Counted from the first letter of the stretch, positions 10,925 to 21,324 are shown. The stretch: DNA of 64,000 nucleotides from Pseudomonadota bacterium (GCA_018241025.1 JAFEEQ010000017.1:1-64000); one strand, 5' to 3'. Numbers and translations: made by a program. Notes: a model not told the origin generated them from the sequence alone.

Positions 10925-12520
10925 ATGCGAATGGGCGTCCTGGCCGCAGCTGCGGCACTTCTCACCTTTCAGGCGGCAATGGCCGGCGATGCGCCACCGC
11001 AGCGCTTCTATGATCGCGATGCCGATTGCGCGGTGTTTGCCGTCAAGGGCGTGCCGGCCGTCGCTGTGAACTGGGACGGGCCCTGCGTAGGCGGGCTCGC
11101 GTCCGGCGATGGCACGGCGACCTTCATCGACCGCAACGGCGGCACGCTCGTGATCGCAACGAATTTCCGCGATGGCATCCCGCTCGACGGCAAGGGCGAA
11201 CTCGATTGGAGCGATGGCGCGCATTTCGTGGGCATGCTTGCCGGCGGCCAGTCGAACGGGGTCGGCGTGTTCACCGACCGCGACGGCAATCGCTTCGACG
11301 GGCATTGGCAGAACGGTGCCATGACCGGCCATGGCAGCATCGTCTGGCGCAATGGCGATCGTTTCGAGGGCGAACTCGTCAACGGCAAAGCCGAGGGCCA
11401 TGGCGTGCAGATCTGGGCCGACGGCCACAAATATGATGGTCCCTGGCACAACGATCAGCCCGATGGACAGGGCACGGTCACGCGCCGCGACGGCACGACG
11501 TTTATCGCGAACTTCGTCGCCGGTGCGATGCAGCCGGCTTCGGCGCCAACGCCTCCGGCGAAAGTAGAGGCCGTGCGGCCCGCGCATGCCGCGCCGGCCA
11601 ACCACGTGCTCGCCGGCTTTGCCGGCCGCACTTTCTATGGCGTCGACCGCTCCAGCGTCAGCCTCGCGCCGGAAGGCGGCGCTATGCAGGTCACGATCAC
11701 CTCGCCCGAGGGCGAAGTGCGGCGCCTGTTGTTCACGGCCTTTGGTAACGGCATGGGAACCATCGCCGATGCCGCCGCACCGGCTGTGGTGACAGGCATG
11801 TTCCGCGTCGTCGACTCTGGCATTCGCGCCGAATATGCCGACGGCCACAGCGAGCTCATCGCAGCGGATGGCGACGGCCTGCGTCTGATCCTGACGGGTG
11901 GCGACGGGAAGACCTACTGCGCCTCATGGTTCCCGCGCGGCCACGCGTTTAGCGACGCCGAGCGCCAGGCGGCAGTGGCGGCCTATGCGCGCCGGCTGGG
12001 GTTGAACGAACGCGGTGCGCCGATGACGACCTGTGCCGCTTCGGCGCCGGCGACAGTGACGCCCCAGCCCAAGCCCGTCGCGAGCGTGGCGCCCGGCACG
12101 CCTCTGCCGCCGCCGGAAGAAGGTATGTTCAAACCCTCGATGGTGCACGCGATCGATACCGAAGTCGCGCCGGTCGACGAAACCGTGGCGTCGAAATGCC
12201 TGAAGGTCGATAGCGACGGCAGTTATTGGGGCTTCCGCAACCATTGCAGCTACAGCGTCCAATTCGCCTTCTGTCTTCTTGAGGGCAACGATCCGATGAC
12301 CGCCTGCGGTAGCGATGGCGGCGTCGCCGGCAGTGCGCCGGCCAACGGCTTCGGCGCGCTCTTCGCCGACAACAGCCTTGCGGAGCGCGGGGTCGAACGG
12401 AAATTCCGCTGGGTCGGATGCCGCGGCGGCGCCGGCGAGGTCGTGGCCCATCTCGACCGCGCCGATCCGGCGAGCGGGCGTTGCAGCCACACGACGCGCA
12501 CGCTGGCCCGCGTACCTTGA
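10925..12520 (+). CDS. Exported MORN-repeat protein
   Basis: 531 residues. The N-terminus [20 protein letters not shown] is a good signal peptide. Five to six MORN-like repeats follow: [74 protein letters not shown]. Then come a middle domain, a Pro/Ala linker ([20 protein letters not shown]) and a Cys-rich C-terminal domain with [18 protein letters not shown] repeats often bind lipid or protein surfaces; its actual role is unknown. The longer frame begins at 10847, but the ATG at 10925 puts the signal peptide at the start. Confidence 0.75.
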   Translation: MRMGVLAAAAALLTFQAAMAGDAPPQRFYDRDADCAVFAVKGVPAVAVNWDGPCVGGLASGDGTATFIDRNGGTLVIATNFRDGIPLDGKGELDWSDGAHFVGMLAGGQSNGVGVFTDRDGNRFDGHWQNGAMTGHGSIVWRNGDRFEGELVNGKAEGHGVQIWADGHKYDGPWHNDQPDGQGTVTRRDGTTFIANFVAGAMQPASAPTPPAKVEAVRPAHAAPANHVLAGFAGRTFYGVDRSSVSLAPEGGAMQVTITSPEGEVRRLLFTAFGNGMGTIADAAAPAVVTGMFRVVDSGIRAEYADGHSELIAADGDGLRLILTGGDGKTYCASWFPRGHAFSDAERQAAVAAYARRLGLNERGAPMTTCAASAPATVTPQPKPVASVAPGTPLPPPEEGMFKPSMVHAIDTEVAPVDETVASKCLKVDSDGSYWGFRNHCSYSVQFAFCLLEGNDPMTACGSDGGVAGSAPANGFGALFADNSLAERGVERKFRWVGCRGGAGEVVAHLDRADPASGRCSHTTRTLARVP

Positions 12521-12600
12521 AGAGCTCGTCGTTCGACGATGGGTGCCAAGGGCCGGGCGGATGCTTTATATCGCGTTCGGCGTCTGCTATTGCGCGCACC

Positions 12601-13701
12601 ATGACCGAATTCGGCTTGGAAATTGCGGCGACGGATGGCGCCGCCCGCACGGGTGTCATCCATACCGCGCATGGCGACATTCGCACGCCGGCTTTCATGC
12701 CTGTGGGGACGGCAGGGACCGTCAAGGCCATGCTTCCCCAATCCGTGCGGGAAACAGGTGCGGATATCGTTCTTGGCAACACCTACCATTTGATGCTGCG
12801 CCCCGGGGCCGAACGGGTGGCACAGCTTGGCGGATTGCACAAATTCATGGACTGGCAACGCCCGATCTTGACCGATTCCGGTGGCTTCCAGGTCATGTCG
12901 CTGGCGAAGCTGCGGAAGATCACCGAAGAGGGTGTGCGCTTTCGTTCGCATATCGACGGTAGCGAAGTGTTTCTGTCGCCCGAGCGGGCGATGGCCATTC
13001 AGGGCTTGCTCGGTTCGGACATCCAGATGGTGCTCGACGAGTGCCCGGCCTTTCCGGCAAGCGAGCGCGATATCGAAACCTCGCTTGCGCTGTCGATGCG
13101 CTGGGCGCGGCGCTCGCGGGCGGCATTCGCAGGCAAACCGGGGCAGGCGTGTTTTGGAATCGTGCAGGGCGGGGTCTATCCGCATTTGCGTCGCCGCTCG
13201 GCTGAGGCGCTGCAGGAGATCGGGTTTCATGGCTATGCCGTCGGAGGCCTCGCCGTCGGTGAGGGGCAGGCGGCGATGTTTGAGGTGCTGGAGGCGACGG
13301 TGCCGTCGCTGCCTGCGGACAAGCCTCGCTATCTGATGGGTGTCGGAAAGCCAGAGGATATTATCGGCGCGGTCAAGCGGGGCATCGATATGTTCGACTG
13401 TGTGCTGCCGACACGCTCGGGGCGCAATGGCCAGGCCTTCACGCGGCAGGGGACGCTCAATCTGCGCAACGCCCGCCATGCCGAAGACCTAGGTCCGCTC
13501 GATCCCGGCTGCGCGTGCCCCGCCTGCCGGCAGTTCAGCCGCGCCTATCTGCATCATGTGGTGAAGGCCGGCGAGATCATCGCCGCCATGCTGCTGACCT
13601 GGCACAACCTGACCTTCTACCAGGACCTCATGGCCGGGCTGCGCGAGATGATAGCGCAAGGAAGACTTAGTGCGGATAGCGGCTCGCCTTTTGCACCATA
13701 G
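12601..13701 (+). CDS. tgt: tRNA-guanine(34) transglycosylase
   Basis: 366 residues, full length. Visible signatures: [16 protein letters not shown], the catalytic TDSGGFQ at residues 91-97, [27 protein letters not shown], and the zinc site [16 protein letters not shown]. It exchanges guanine 34 for preQ1 in tRNAs with GUN anticodons, ahead of QueA. The ATG at 12601 gives the normal N-terminus, although no good ribosome-binding site precedes it. queA is not adjacent; it lies 14 kb downstream. Confidence 0.96.
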   Translation: MTEFGLEIAATDGAARTGVIHTAHGDIRTPAFMPVGTAGTVKAMLPQSVRETGADIVLGNTYHLMLRPGAERVAQLGGLHKFMDWQRPILTDSGGFQVMSLAKLRKITEEGVRFRSHIDGSEVFLSPERAMAIQGLLGSDIQMVLDECPAFPASERDIETSLALSMRWARRSRAAFAGKPGQACFGIVQGGVYPHLRRRSAEALQEIGFHGYAVGGLAVGEGQAAMFEVLEATVPSLPADKPRYLMGVGKPEDIIGAVKRGIDMFDCVLPTRSGRNGQAFTRQGTLNLRNARHAEDLGPLDPGCACPACRQFSRAYLHHVVKAGEIIAAMLLTWHNLTFYQDLMAGLREMIAQGRLSADSGSPFAP

Positions 13702-13948
13702 GTCGGGCAAACCCGAGCCGGATGGCAGACTGGGCGGCCGCCGCACGTCGTTCGAGATCAGCAGGCGACGTATTTCTGGTCGACGCCATCGACACCCGTC
13801 GGGCGCACGAAATCGCATTCGCCTATGCGAACCTGAACGGCCCGTAAAAAGTTGAAAATTCAACCCTATCGTAGATCATTGAAATAGAACCAAATCCCAG
13901 GACGCCGTCGCGGAGTTCTGTCCGAGATCAAAAACCCATGAAAATCAA

Positions 13949-14806
13949 ATGGCGAACGAACTGAGCAGATTCTTTTTGCCATCGCTGCAACTAGAATCGT
14001 GGCGCAGAGGTGATTTGGAGGTCAGGTTGAACGACCAGAATTTTGGACACTGCGAGGCAAGCTCGTCAGACGGTCTACATGATCGCGCCGAAGAGATCGG
14101 TGTCGAATTGGATCGCAGCGACGCTACGGTGCCCGATTGGCAGACGCCGGAGATCGTCGAACCGTTCTTGGAAGATGGATCTCAAAGCGAGCGGAAAGTT
14201 GTCGAACGCTTTTTGCATTCGCGGTACCTTATGCATGGTGCTCTTGATCGCTTGGTTCGGCTCGACTCCTCAGCGGAGAGTGCGGTCGAGGTAGCCAGCC
14301 TGGCCTTCAATCACCTTGATGTCTGCCTTAAGCTTGCTCGATCGTTGGCCGAGTGGCGCGCGCGACGACTGGGTAAGACAATCAAAATCTCGATAAGCGG
14401 TCCATCGGTTGCGCTCGGCGCAAAGATCGAGGACATGTTGCGGCCAGGCGGATCGCCGGCTCGGCATTTGATTGTGGGCCTTCAGGATATTTCGGAAGAC
14501 TTGGAAGATGTAGCGGCCCGTCTTACGCGAAAAGCGAGAGGCTTGCGGGCGCATATTGGAGATTACGCCTATTGCGAGCGTGCCAAGATATTCGGTCAAA
14601 GTGTTCCGTCTTCGCAGGAATGCATGCGCTGGGAACGGCTTGCTACGAAGGTGCATTCTAAGTCTGCGGAGGTGACCTGCCTGGCGCTGGACCTCGAGGC
14701 AGCGAAGGTCAATGTCGTCGTGGTATGTAGGCCCGAGCGGGTGCGCCAGCGTCCGACAATGAGCGACAGCGGGTTCGTCGCAGATCGGCGTCATGATGCT
14801 GCATGA
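13949..14806 (+). CDS. Hypothetical protein at the left end of the accessory region
   Basis: 285 residues, no family recognised. It is charged and mostly helical in character, without a signal peptide or membrane segment. Base composition is visibly less GC-rich than the flanking housekeeping genes, which fits acquired DNA. The 247-bp gap before it holds GTTGAA-AA-TTCAAC, a small palindrome at 13851-13864. The last 14 nt overlap the next gene, so the two are probably transcribed together. Confidence 0.5.
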   Translation: MANELSRFFLPSLQLESWRRGDLEVRLNDQNFGHCEASSSDGLHDRAEEIGVELDRSDATVPDWQTPEIVEPFLEDGSQSERKVVERFLHSRYLMHGALDRLVRLDSSAESAVEVASLAFNHLDVCLKLARSLAEWRARRLGKTIKISISGPSVALGAKIEDMLRPGGSPARHLIVGLQDISEDLEDVAARLTRKARGLRAHIGDYAYCERAKIFGQSVPSSQECMRWERLATKVHSKSAEVTCLALDLEAAKVNVVVVCRPERVRQRPTMSDSGFVADRRHDAA

Positions 14807-15410
14807 GATGGCGGCGAGCCTAGCGATTTGTGGCGCCAAGTGCCGGGAAGGCTTGTGCGAGCGACCACCGGAACGAGGCAAGAGACGGTGCTTCGCGCAT
14901 GGTGGCGCGCCTCGCTCAGGTGCACCAAAAGGAAATGCCAACGGCCTGAAACATGGATTTTGTAGTGGCGCTCGCTGGCGGGATGCGCCGGACATAGATC
15001 AACTGCTGAACGACCTGGTCTTGACTGACAGAACCCGGCTCAGGAGGCTGCGCCATGTTGCACGCGCACATATTCGGGGCGATCAGAACCCGCCGTTGCA
15101 CACGCACCAGCCTGTCGCAACGCCGTGGGACGGCCGTCAGATATATAGCTCGCTGCTAAGGGTATTGGAGGTCGACGCGGCAATTGCAGCGGGCAGCGAG
15201 GCACGTTCGCTTACAGTCGAGATGATAGCCGAGCATGACGTGATACGAGCACTTTGCAAAAACCCGCGTGCATTCGACTCAAATTCTACTCTGGTCGATG
15301 AGATTTTGCGGCTCGTTGTGGTAGGTGACACGCTACGGCGACCGATCGAATATCGCGTCGCGTGGTGGCGTACGTGCGATTCTATGTTGGCCAGCCAATT
15401 ATTTTTCTGA
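14793..15410 (+). CDS. HGG/GNxNxxKHG motif protein, phage-associated type
   Basis: 205 residues. The N-terminus has a Cys cluster (ICGAKCREGLCE then RRCFAHGG) running into the motif HGGAPRSGAPKGNANGLKHG. That Cys-HGG-GAPxGNxNAxKHG combination is common in small proteins next to phage or mobile-element genes and looks like a short zinc-binding, nucleic-acid-contacting module. The rest (residues 70-205) is helical and unassigned. Start codons at 14793, 14796 and 14808 are all possible. Confidence 0.6.
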   Translation: MMLHEMAASLAICGAKCREGLCERPPERGKRRCFAHGGAPRSGAPKGNANGLKHGFCSGARWRDAPDIDQLLNDLVLTDRTRLRRLRHVARAHIRGDQNPPLHTHQPVATPWDGRQIYSSLLRVLEVDAAIAAGSEARSLTVEMIAEHDVIRALCKNPRAFDSNSTLVDEILRLVVVGDTLRRPIEYRVAWWRTCDSMLASQLFF

Positions 15411-15929
15411 CTAAGAAACACGACGGAAAGGTCTTTGGGTCACAAAATTCGGTTTCGTCTGCAGTGCACGCCAACATAGAACGGCCGCTACTGAAAATGC
15501 TGGAGCGGCGTATTCGACGGGCATCGCACAAACGTGTGTCGGATCTGTTCGAAATTCTGCACGATCTAAGATGGCGGCCAGACGATGATCTGCCCAGCGG
15601 TGCATCCGCTCATGACTGACGCGATCTGTGTCTACAGTGCGTGGCTGCCCTAAAGAGCGCCGAAGGAAGGGCGCTTATTGCTGGTGACTGGGCGAAGAAT
15701 AGGCCAGCCGCACGGGGGTGAGGCGATCGGCGTCGTGCGGACACAAGAAGTAACGGCCCAAGACCGCCAGTAACATGACCCTTCGTCAGTCGTTTGTCAC
15801 TGTCAGAGGCAGGTCGCCGCGCCGCTTTGCGTGGGAAGCCACGTTGGCGTCAGGACGCTGTCATGAGCCAGTGTTGAAAGCTTCAAAGGATATGCGCTTA
15901 CATGGCTGCCGTCATTTTGGGGGCGCAAT
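15411..15929. other. 519-bp gap without a supported gene
   Basis: A plus frame at 15362-15619 overlaps the preceding gene. Its tail (ERPLLKMLERRIRRASHKR) reads like a short helical protein, but there is no ribosome-binding site, so it may be a frameshifted remnant. The stretch from 15620 to 15929 shows nothing beyond the leader of the CHAT gene, which has GGGGG 7 nt before its ATG. Confidence 0.4.
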
Positions 15930-18425
15930 ATGGGCAAGACCGGATGGGCGCGCGCCTGCGCCTTGCTTGCGACAGTGGCCCTTATCGCGGCATCCACACA
16001 GGTGGCTCGCGGCCAGGATGACGGGCGGCTAGGTCCGCTTGGTCCTGTCAAAGAGGCTTGCCTTTCAAGCGGCGGCGACATGGACAGGGTCGAAGCTGCG
16101 GTTCCCGACGGCTATATTCAGGCACCGGCGTCGGGTACCGGGAGCGCGGCACTCGGGCGCATCAGTCTCGCCTTGTTTTGTGCAGGTCTGCTCAGCCTCG
16201 ACGGCCAGTACGATAAGGCTGAGCGGGTGTTCGAGGCGGCTCATCGACAGGCGCGAAGTAGCAGCGACCTGGCAGTCCAATTCTATCTTCCCAGGATCGA
16301 TCTTATGGCGGCGCAGCGCGGGCTTTCGGCTGGCGACCTTGGCGAAGCGCGCCGCCAAGCTGAGGCAGCGTTGGACCATGCGCACGGCCTCTCGGCGATA
16401 TTTGATAAATATCTGCGGGCGATGAAGAGGCAGAGCGAAGATGAGACTGGCTATGGCGACGAGGAAGGCAGCGCTAGACGCGACGCGGACGTGGCCGAAT
16501 CTCGCGCCGTTCTGGCCGGTATCGTCGCGTCCCTCGACGTCGCGGCGCATGGTTTGCTGGCAAACATCTATGAGCAGAGCAGGCCACCGGATTGGGCGAG
16601 AGCCGAGCGCGAGGCTGCAGCTGCCGAGGACGCTGCCGCGAGCCTGCCGCCGGCGCTCTCACTTTTTGGCAGCGCGCTGGCAGCGGCACAGGTGCAGCAC
16701 GCCTATACCCTTGAGGGTCTTAAGCGCTACGATGCGGCGCTTCAGCTCATTCGCAAGGCGATGCACCAAAGCGCCGGCCCACCGCAAGGACTTGGCAGCG
16801 GCGATGCCGCACTATTTGCCACGATGCAGACCCTGATAGCCAAAGCCTCGGGCAACACGATCTCGGCCGATGTAATCCGAGCCGTCGCACTATTTGGCGT
16901 CGGCGGCGCTGCGCCGTCGCCCGATATCGCTGCCGAGCTGTTTGAAACGATCCAGGTGCTCCACGAAAACAACGTCGGGGATATTGCTCGGACGCTGACC
17001 GCAAAGCTCGCGACGGGTTCCGACGCGTTTGCAGCGCTGCTTCGCGAGCGCGAAGATCGCCTTGCCAAGGTTACTGGCGCCCTTACCAACGGCAATGCCA
17101 TCGACCTAATGAATGATGTGGCGAGCGGCGGTTCTGCGGGTGTTGTCCCGGACATTCAGCGTATCGCCGACATTGACCGGGTGCTCCAGGAATCGTACGC
17201 GAACTATGCCGATTTCATCCAGCCCGCTCCGCTCAGTGTTGCGGAGGCGCAGAGCATCCTAAAGTCGGACGAGCACATCGTCATCTATTTTGAGACCTTT
17301 AATGTGCTCAATGCCGCGGTGATCGGAAAAACTGGAGCGCCCGTTATTCTCCAATCGATTGCTTGGACGGCGGATGCGACGAGGCTTGCAACGGCGCTAC
17401 GCCAATCGCTGACGGCTCCGGGGCGCGGCGATACTGCACCGTTCGATGCCAAATCGGCGCAACAACTCGAAGGTCTCGTCTTCGCACCGGTGGCAAAATT
17501 CATCCCCAAAGGCGACAAGGTTCTCCTCATGCCCGATGCGGCACTTGCGAGCGTACCGTTCGAGACCTTCCTTGAAGGTCCGCCGGTGGATTTGTCCGAC
17601 CGCGGCCTCGCCCGTGCGCCATGGCTCGGCAACGACTACCGGTTTGCGACCTTGCCCTCGATTGCAGCGCTTCGGGCCTTGCGCCGCTATGCACCACGAT
17701 CTGAGGGGCGCCAACCCTTTCTTGGCTTCGGCGATCCGCAACTTTTGGATCATGGCGGACGGGACTTGCGCGGCGGCTTTTCGGCGCTACCGGGAACGCG
17801 GCGCGAGCTCGAAACCGATGCAAAGATCGAGGGGGCGGGATCGGATGCGCTTTATCTTGGTGACAAGTTCACCAAGGCCGTGTTGCGCGATCTCGATAGT
17901 CGCGGGGTCTTGCGCGACGCGCGCATTGTGGCCTTTGCGAGCCATACCGGGTGGTTTGAGACGCCGCAGTCGACCGCATCAGCGGCGCCTCTCCCTGGTG
18001 GCGGCGAAGCGCGTGCGCCGACACGTTCATTGGCCATCGTGCTGACGCCGGTTGGGACGGAGGCTGCAAATGACGAGGGCTATTTGACCATCGGCGACAT
18101 TGCGAAACTGTCGCTCGATGCAGACTGGGTCGTGCTTTCAGCCTGCAACACGGCGGCAGACGACGGGTCGCCGAATGCGCTGCCGCTGAGCGGCTTGGCC
18201 AGGGCATTTTTCCATGCCAAGGCGCGCGCACTTTTGGTCAGTCATTGGGAGCTGGATGACAACGCTGCTGCGGCACTGACACCCGTCGTCCTCAAAGACT
18301 ACGCTGCCAGCCATTCGCGCGCCGGGGCGCTGGCGCAGGCAGAGGCGAGCATTCGCGCCGAACCGGGCTTTGGCCATCCCTATTTCTGGGCGCCTTTTGT
18401 CGTTGTCGGCGATCCGGGCGATTGA
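15930..18425 (+). CDS. Exported CHAT-domain (caspase-like) protein with helical repeats
   Basis: 831 residues. A signal peptide (ALLATVALIAASTQVARG) is followed by about 400 residues of helical repeat that resemble TPRs, for example LDGQYDKAERVFEAAHRQARSS and LKRYDAALQLIRKAM. The C-terminal CHAT domain has the expected dyad, His672 in FASHTG and Cys739 in LSACNTA, and the family ending FWAPFVVVGDPG. CHAT domains are caspase-related cysteine peptidases. Both catalytic residues are present, so activity is plausible; its substrate is unknown. The signal peptide places it outside the cytoplasm, unlike CRISPR- or gasdermin-linked CHAT proteins. It is first of a three-gene operon with 7 nt to the next gene. 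Confidence 0.85.
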   Translation: MGKTGWARACALLATVALIAASTQVARGQDDGRLGPLGPVKEACLSSGGDMDRVEAAVPDGYIQAPASGTGSAALGRISLALFCAGLLSLDGQYDKAERVFEAAHRQARSSSDLAVQFYLPRIDLMAAQRGLSAGDLGEARRQAEAALDHAHGLSAIFDKYLRAMKRQSEDETGYGDEEGSARRDADVAESRAVLAGIVASLDVAAHGLLANIYEQSRPPDWARAEREAAAAEDAAASLPPALSLFGSALAAAQVQHAYTLEGLKRYDAALQLIRKAMHQSAGPPQGLGSGDAALFATMQTLIAKASGNTISADVIRAVALFGVGGAAPSPDIAAELFETIQVLHENNVGDIARTLTAKLATGSDAFAALLREREDRLAKVTGALTNGNAIDLMNDVASGGSAGVVPDIQRIADIDRVLQESYANYADFIQPAPLSVAEAQSILKSDEHIVIYFETFNVLNAAVIGKTGAPVILQSIAWTADATRLATALRQSLTAPGRGDTAPFDAKSAQQLEGLVFAPVAKFIPKGDKVLLMPDAALASVPFETFLEGPPVDLSDRGLARAPWLGNDYRFATLPSIAALRALRRYAPRSEGRQPFLGFGDPQLLDHGGRDLRGGFSALPGTRRELETDAKIEGAGSDALYLGDKFTKAVLRDLDSRGVLRDARIVAFASHTGWFETPQSTASAAPLPGGGEARAPTRSLAIVLTPVGTEAANDEGYLTIGDIAKLSLDADWVVLSACNTAADDGSPNALPLSGLARAFFHAKARALLVSHWELDDNAAAALTPVVLKDYAASHSRAGALAQAEASIRAEPGFGHPYFWAPFVVVGDPGD

Positions 18426-18432
18426 GGGCAGC

Positions 18433-19794
18433 ATGCTGAGAAAAGTCGGGCAAATCCTGCGCAGCCGGCTGGCGGCGGCGATTGGGGTCTCGGTGCTGGT
18501 TGCGATAGTGGTCTTCACGGTCGCGTGGGTCTTTCGGGACCTTCCGTTTTTCGGCGATCAAATTGCCGAGTCGCGCGGTGTGGCCATGGCGATCCGCGCC
18601 GACACCGAGGCGCCGCAGGTGCTGCAGGCGCCCCTTCTGCTGATCGCGATCGACGAAGACGCCTATGTGGCGCTTGGTCGGCCTGACCATACGCCGCATG
18701 ACCGCATCGGATTGCTGCTGCGCCGGCTGGCCACCGTGCATCCGCTCCTTGTTATCCTCGATCTTGATATAAACGGAACGGCGGGCTCGGCGGAAAATGC
18801 TGTGCTCGATGCCGCGCTGGATAGGGTGGGTGAGGAGGGGTTGCCGCTACTACTCTTGCGCCAGCCGGTTGCGGGCGCGACGCCGGAGATGCCGTATCGC
18901 CTGTTGCGCTCACCCTTCGACGCGACGGTCGAGCGCCATGCATCGCTGCGTTGGATGATCGCCAATGCGCCGGCAAGCGAGCATGGCGAGTTTCGCCGGA
19001 TGTTGTCCTTCATGCGTCTGTGCGCGGCTGGGCGGCCGGTCTTTGTCGCAGGGGTCGCGGTCAGGGCGGCCAACGCGTACCAAGCGGCGATCACTGGGCG
19101 CCCGGCGCGGCTCGCGTTTCCCGCGCCCGATTGGTCGTGTACGCCAGGCGCTGCGCGGACGGCAGGTCCCGTCACTTTGGCCGCACCGCTCATCTTGGGT
19201 GGTCGTTCTGTTTGGGGGCTCGCACCGTCAGAAACCGTTCGCTACACGATGAAATGGCCCGGTGGCATGACACTGTCGGAGCAGACGGTCAGCGATCGCA
19301 CTGGCCGGGCCCGTCCGCTCTACACCGTGCTTCCCGCGGCGCCTTATCTCGCTGTCTCAAATAGCGGGTCTGGCGATTTGGTGAGCTGGGCGCGCGATGC
19401 GATCGTCGTGATCGGTGCTACCCATGATGCAGCCCGCGACGTGCACCCGACACCGCTTGGCGAAATGCCGGGCTCGTTCATCATCGTCAACCATTTGCGC
19501 GGGATGATCGATCTTGGCCCGGAGGGCGATACGGGCTGGTGGCCGGCTTTAGTTTTGACTCTGTTTCTGTCGCTGGTCAGTGCGGTTGCCACAGTCACAC
19601 TCGAACGCTATCTCGCAAGCTGGGTTGAAGTCCTTCTGCCCATTGTCATCACGGCGGTCTGGTGGATTGTGCTGACCTTGGTATCGGGCGGGCCTGGCTA
19701 TTTTGCGCTCGCCTTGACCCAGCTTATAGTCGTCTTCGTCGTACGGTTGGTGCCGAAGGACAGGAACCAGCCTTTGCGTGGGGGTAGGGCATGA
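18433..19794 (+). CDS. CHASE2-domain membrane protein
   Basis: 453 residues. One N-terminal membrane helix (AAAIGVSVLVAIVVFTVAWV) leads into a large extracytoplasmic CHASE2-type sensor domain (LLLIAIDEDAY, VILDLDINGTAG, DAIVVIGATHDAARDVHPTPLGEMPG). Two to three C-terminal helices follow (WPALVLTLFLSLVSAVATV, VLLPIVITAVWWIVLTLV, FALALTQLIVVFVV). There is no kinase, cyclase or GGDEF output domain after them, so the sensor lacks a cytoplasmic effector of its own. The ATG at 18433 follows GAGGG at 5 nt. It overlaps the next gene by 4 nt (ATGA). Confidence 0.8.
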   Translation: MLRKVGQILRSRLAAAIGVSVLVAIVVFTVAWVFRDLPFFGDQIAESRGVAMAIRADTEAPQVLQAPLLLIAIDEDAYVALGRPDHTPHDRIGLLLRRLATVHPLLVILDLDINGTAGSAENAVLDAALDRVGEEGLPLLLLRQPVAGATPEMPYRLLRSPFDATVERHASLRWMIANAPASEHGEFRRMLSFMRLCAAGRPVFVAGVAVRAANAYQAAITGRPARLAFPAPDWSCTPGAARTAGPVTLAAPLILGGRSVWGLAPSETVRYTMKWPGGMTLSEQTVSDRTGRARPLYTVLPAAPYLAVSNSGSGDLVSWARDAIVVIGATHDAARDVHPTPLGEMPGSFIIVNHLRGMIDLGPEGDTGWWPALVLTLFLSLVSAVATVTLERYLASWVEVLLPIVITAVWWIVLTLVSGGPGYFALALTQLIVVFVVRLVPKDRNQPLRGGRA

Positions 19795-20687
19795 CGGCAA
19801 AGCTGTTGCCTGGCATCCTCGGCGCGGCGTTGTGCGCGGCTTCCACATTTGCTGCGCCGCTGCCTGGTCCCACGGGATTTGTGGTCAGCTTTTCTGGTCG
19901 CGGTACCGACTATGTCATCCATCACGGCAATCGTGATGAACCTGTCGAATTTGGCCGGCCGCTCTATCCGGGCGATGTTGTGGCGCTGAAGGGCGCCGGC
20001 GGCCATATCGTGCTCAGCGTTGGCGGTAGCTTGCCGGTGGTCGATGGCGCGAGCGGGCCTTACGTCGTGCACAAAGGGTGGCGTGTTCTTCCCACGCGTC
20101 TGCGCAACCTGCTTGCGATGATCGGTAGCGCCTTTGCGCGCGACGCGGCAGCCGACGAGTTGCCCGGTGCGCCGGCTGGCGCACGCGGTCCCGATGCTCT
20201 GCCGCCGCCGCTTGCGCTTGGCATCGATGGTATTGCCGACGGCAGCGCGCACATTGCTGCCGGTCCAAGGCGCTTTGGCGTTGCCTGGAGAGGCGGCGTT
20301 GCGCCCTATGCCGTTGCTGTTCGCGCGCCTGACGGGCGAACCGTGGTCAACGTGATGGATCTAAAGCATTGCGAATTGGCGATCGCTAGCCATCCCATCA
20401 GCTTCGTGCCGGGCGCTTATACTGTTGAGATTCGCGATGCCACAGGTCGAAGTGTTGTGGGGCACTTCAAGGTAGACGATAGCCTTCCTGCGGTGCCAGA
20501 AGATCTCTTTCCGCCCGACACGGATGATGACGTCAAGACCCTGCTTGCCGCGATGTGGCGTGCGCATGAGGGGCCAAGGGCTCTTCGCTATGAAGCCTAT
20601 CTCGAATTGCTCGCTTTGATCGGTGATCCGAAATTGGACGATACCGTCGAGAACCAGATCGGGTACCTCAAACACGTCTCCCATTGA
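19791..20687 (+). CDS. Exported protein, third gene of the CHAT-CHASE2 operon
   Basis: 298 residues, start in an ATGA overlap with the CHASE2 gene. Signal peptide LLPGILGAALCAASTFAAPL. Residues 25-90 (FGRPLYPGDVVALKGAGGHIVLSVGG) resemble a small beta domain like those in FecR-type proteins. The middle (GVAWRGGVAPYAVAVRAPDG) and the PGAYTVEIRDATGRSVVGHF part look like Ig-like beta strands. I do not recognise a catalytic motif. The fixed coupling implies it works with the CHAT and CHASE2 proteins at the cell envelope. Confidence 0.65.
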   Translation: MTAKLLPGILGAALCAASTFAAPLPGPTGFVVSFSGRGTDYVIHHGNRDEPVEFGRPLYPGDVVALKGAGGHIVLSVGGSLPVVDGASGPYVVHKGWRVLPTRLRNLLAMIGSAFARDAAADELPGAPAGARGPDALPPPLALGIDGIADGSAHIAAGPRRFGVAWRGGVAPYAVAVRAPDGRTVVNVMDLKHCELAIASHPISFVPGAYTVEIRDATGRSVVGHFKVDDSLPAVPEDLFPPDTDDDVKTLLAAMWRAHEGPRALRYEAYLELLALIGDPKLDDTVENQIGYLKHVSH

Positions 20688-20761
20688 CCGCAATTTCCAA
20701 CGGAAAATGGCGGAATTGCGAATGCTGCCCACCTAGGACGATAGCTGTCCATCGTTGTTAC

Positions 20762-20836
20762 GGTTTGAACGCGCGATCGGGCACCTTGGCCAATCGAACG
20801 CCGCCCCGCCTTACCCGAGGACGAACATCGGTATTG
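20762..20836. repeat. 75-bp direct repeat, copy A (gene-end remnant)
   Basis: It aligns without gaps to 22139-22213 with 61 of 75 identical bases. On the minus strand it reads NTDVRPRVRRGGVRLA...FKP and then TAA at 20758-20760, parallel to TDVRPQVKWAGVRLA...FEP-stop in copy B. So both look like the 3' end of one gene. Copy A has drifted more in protein terms. The surrounding gap 20688-20946 holds no other supported feature except a weak stem just after 20687. Confidence 0.65.
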
Positions 20837-20946
20837 ACCTGAACCCCTGATCTCATCCAATCGCGTGGAGAGTCCGTTCTTCGACGTTGCCGGCGCATTT
20901 GAGTTGCGGCAAGTGATCGCGGATATCGAGCGCAGACGGTTGCGTT

Positions 20947-21324
20947 CTAGGGGCCCCGTGTCGATCTTGAATCGCCTACTGGATTGTACCCGGACCACTT
21001 GTGGCAGTCCTGCAGAGTGGCCTCGTAAACCTTTCTTTGCGTGTCGGCGTCAAATCCTTGCACGTTGACATCGCTAGCGCGCTCGCGGGCCGACCGCTCA
21101 CATTCATCGATGGGGGTAGTTTGTGAGAGCGATCGTATATTGCCGCTTGGTAGATGATCGCCACCTAATTCGGTCGACGGTTCAAACGTATCGTGAAGGA
21201 TGCTGCCGAAGGTTCCGCCGATATCACGCGTGACGAAGCCTTGGTCGGGAAGACCAAGACTTTCGCAGCCGGAAAGCAGCATCGAAATGATTGCAAGATG
21301 CGCAATATGCCGAGCGCCCCCCAT
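20947..21324 (-). CDS. Putative lipoprotein
   Basis: 125 residues. The N-terminus MGGARHIAHLAIISMLLSGC has a hydrophobic stretch ending in the lipobox LLSGC, so it should be lipid-anchored. The remainder is polar with two further Cys residues and no known domain. It follows the PAP2 gene on the same strand, starting just inside its end (6 nt from its stop). An in-frame start at 21336 is also possible. Confidence 0.5.
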   Translation of the reverse strand: MGGARHIAHLAIISMLLSGCESLGLPDQGFVTRDIGGTFGSILHDTFEPSTELGGDHLPSGNIRSLSQTTPIDECERSARERASDVNVQGFDADTQRKVYEATLQDCHKWSGYNPVGDSRSTRGP

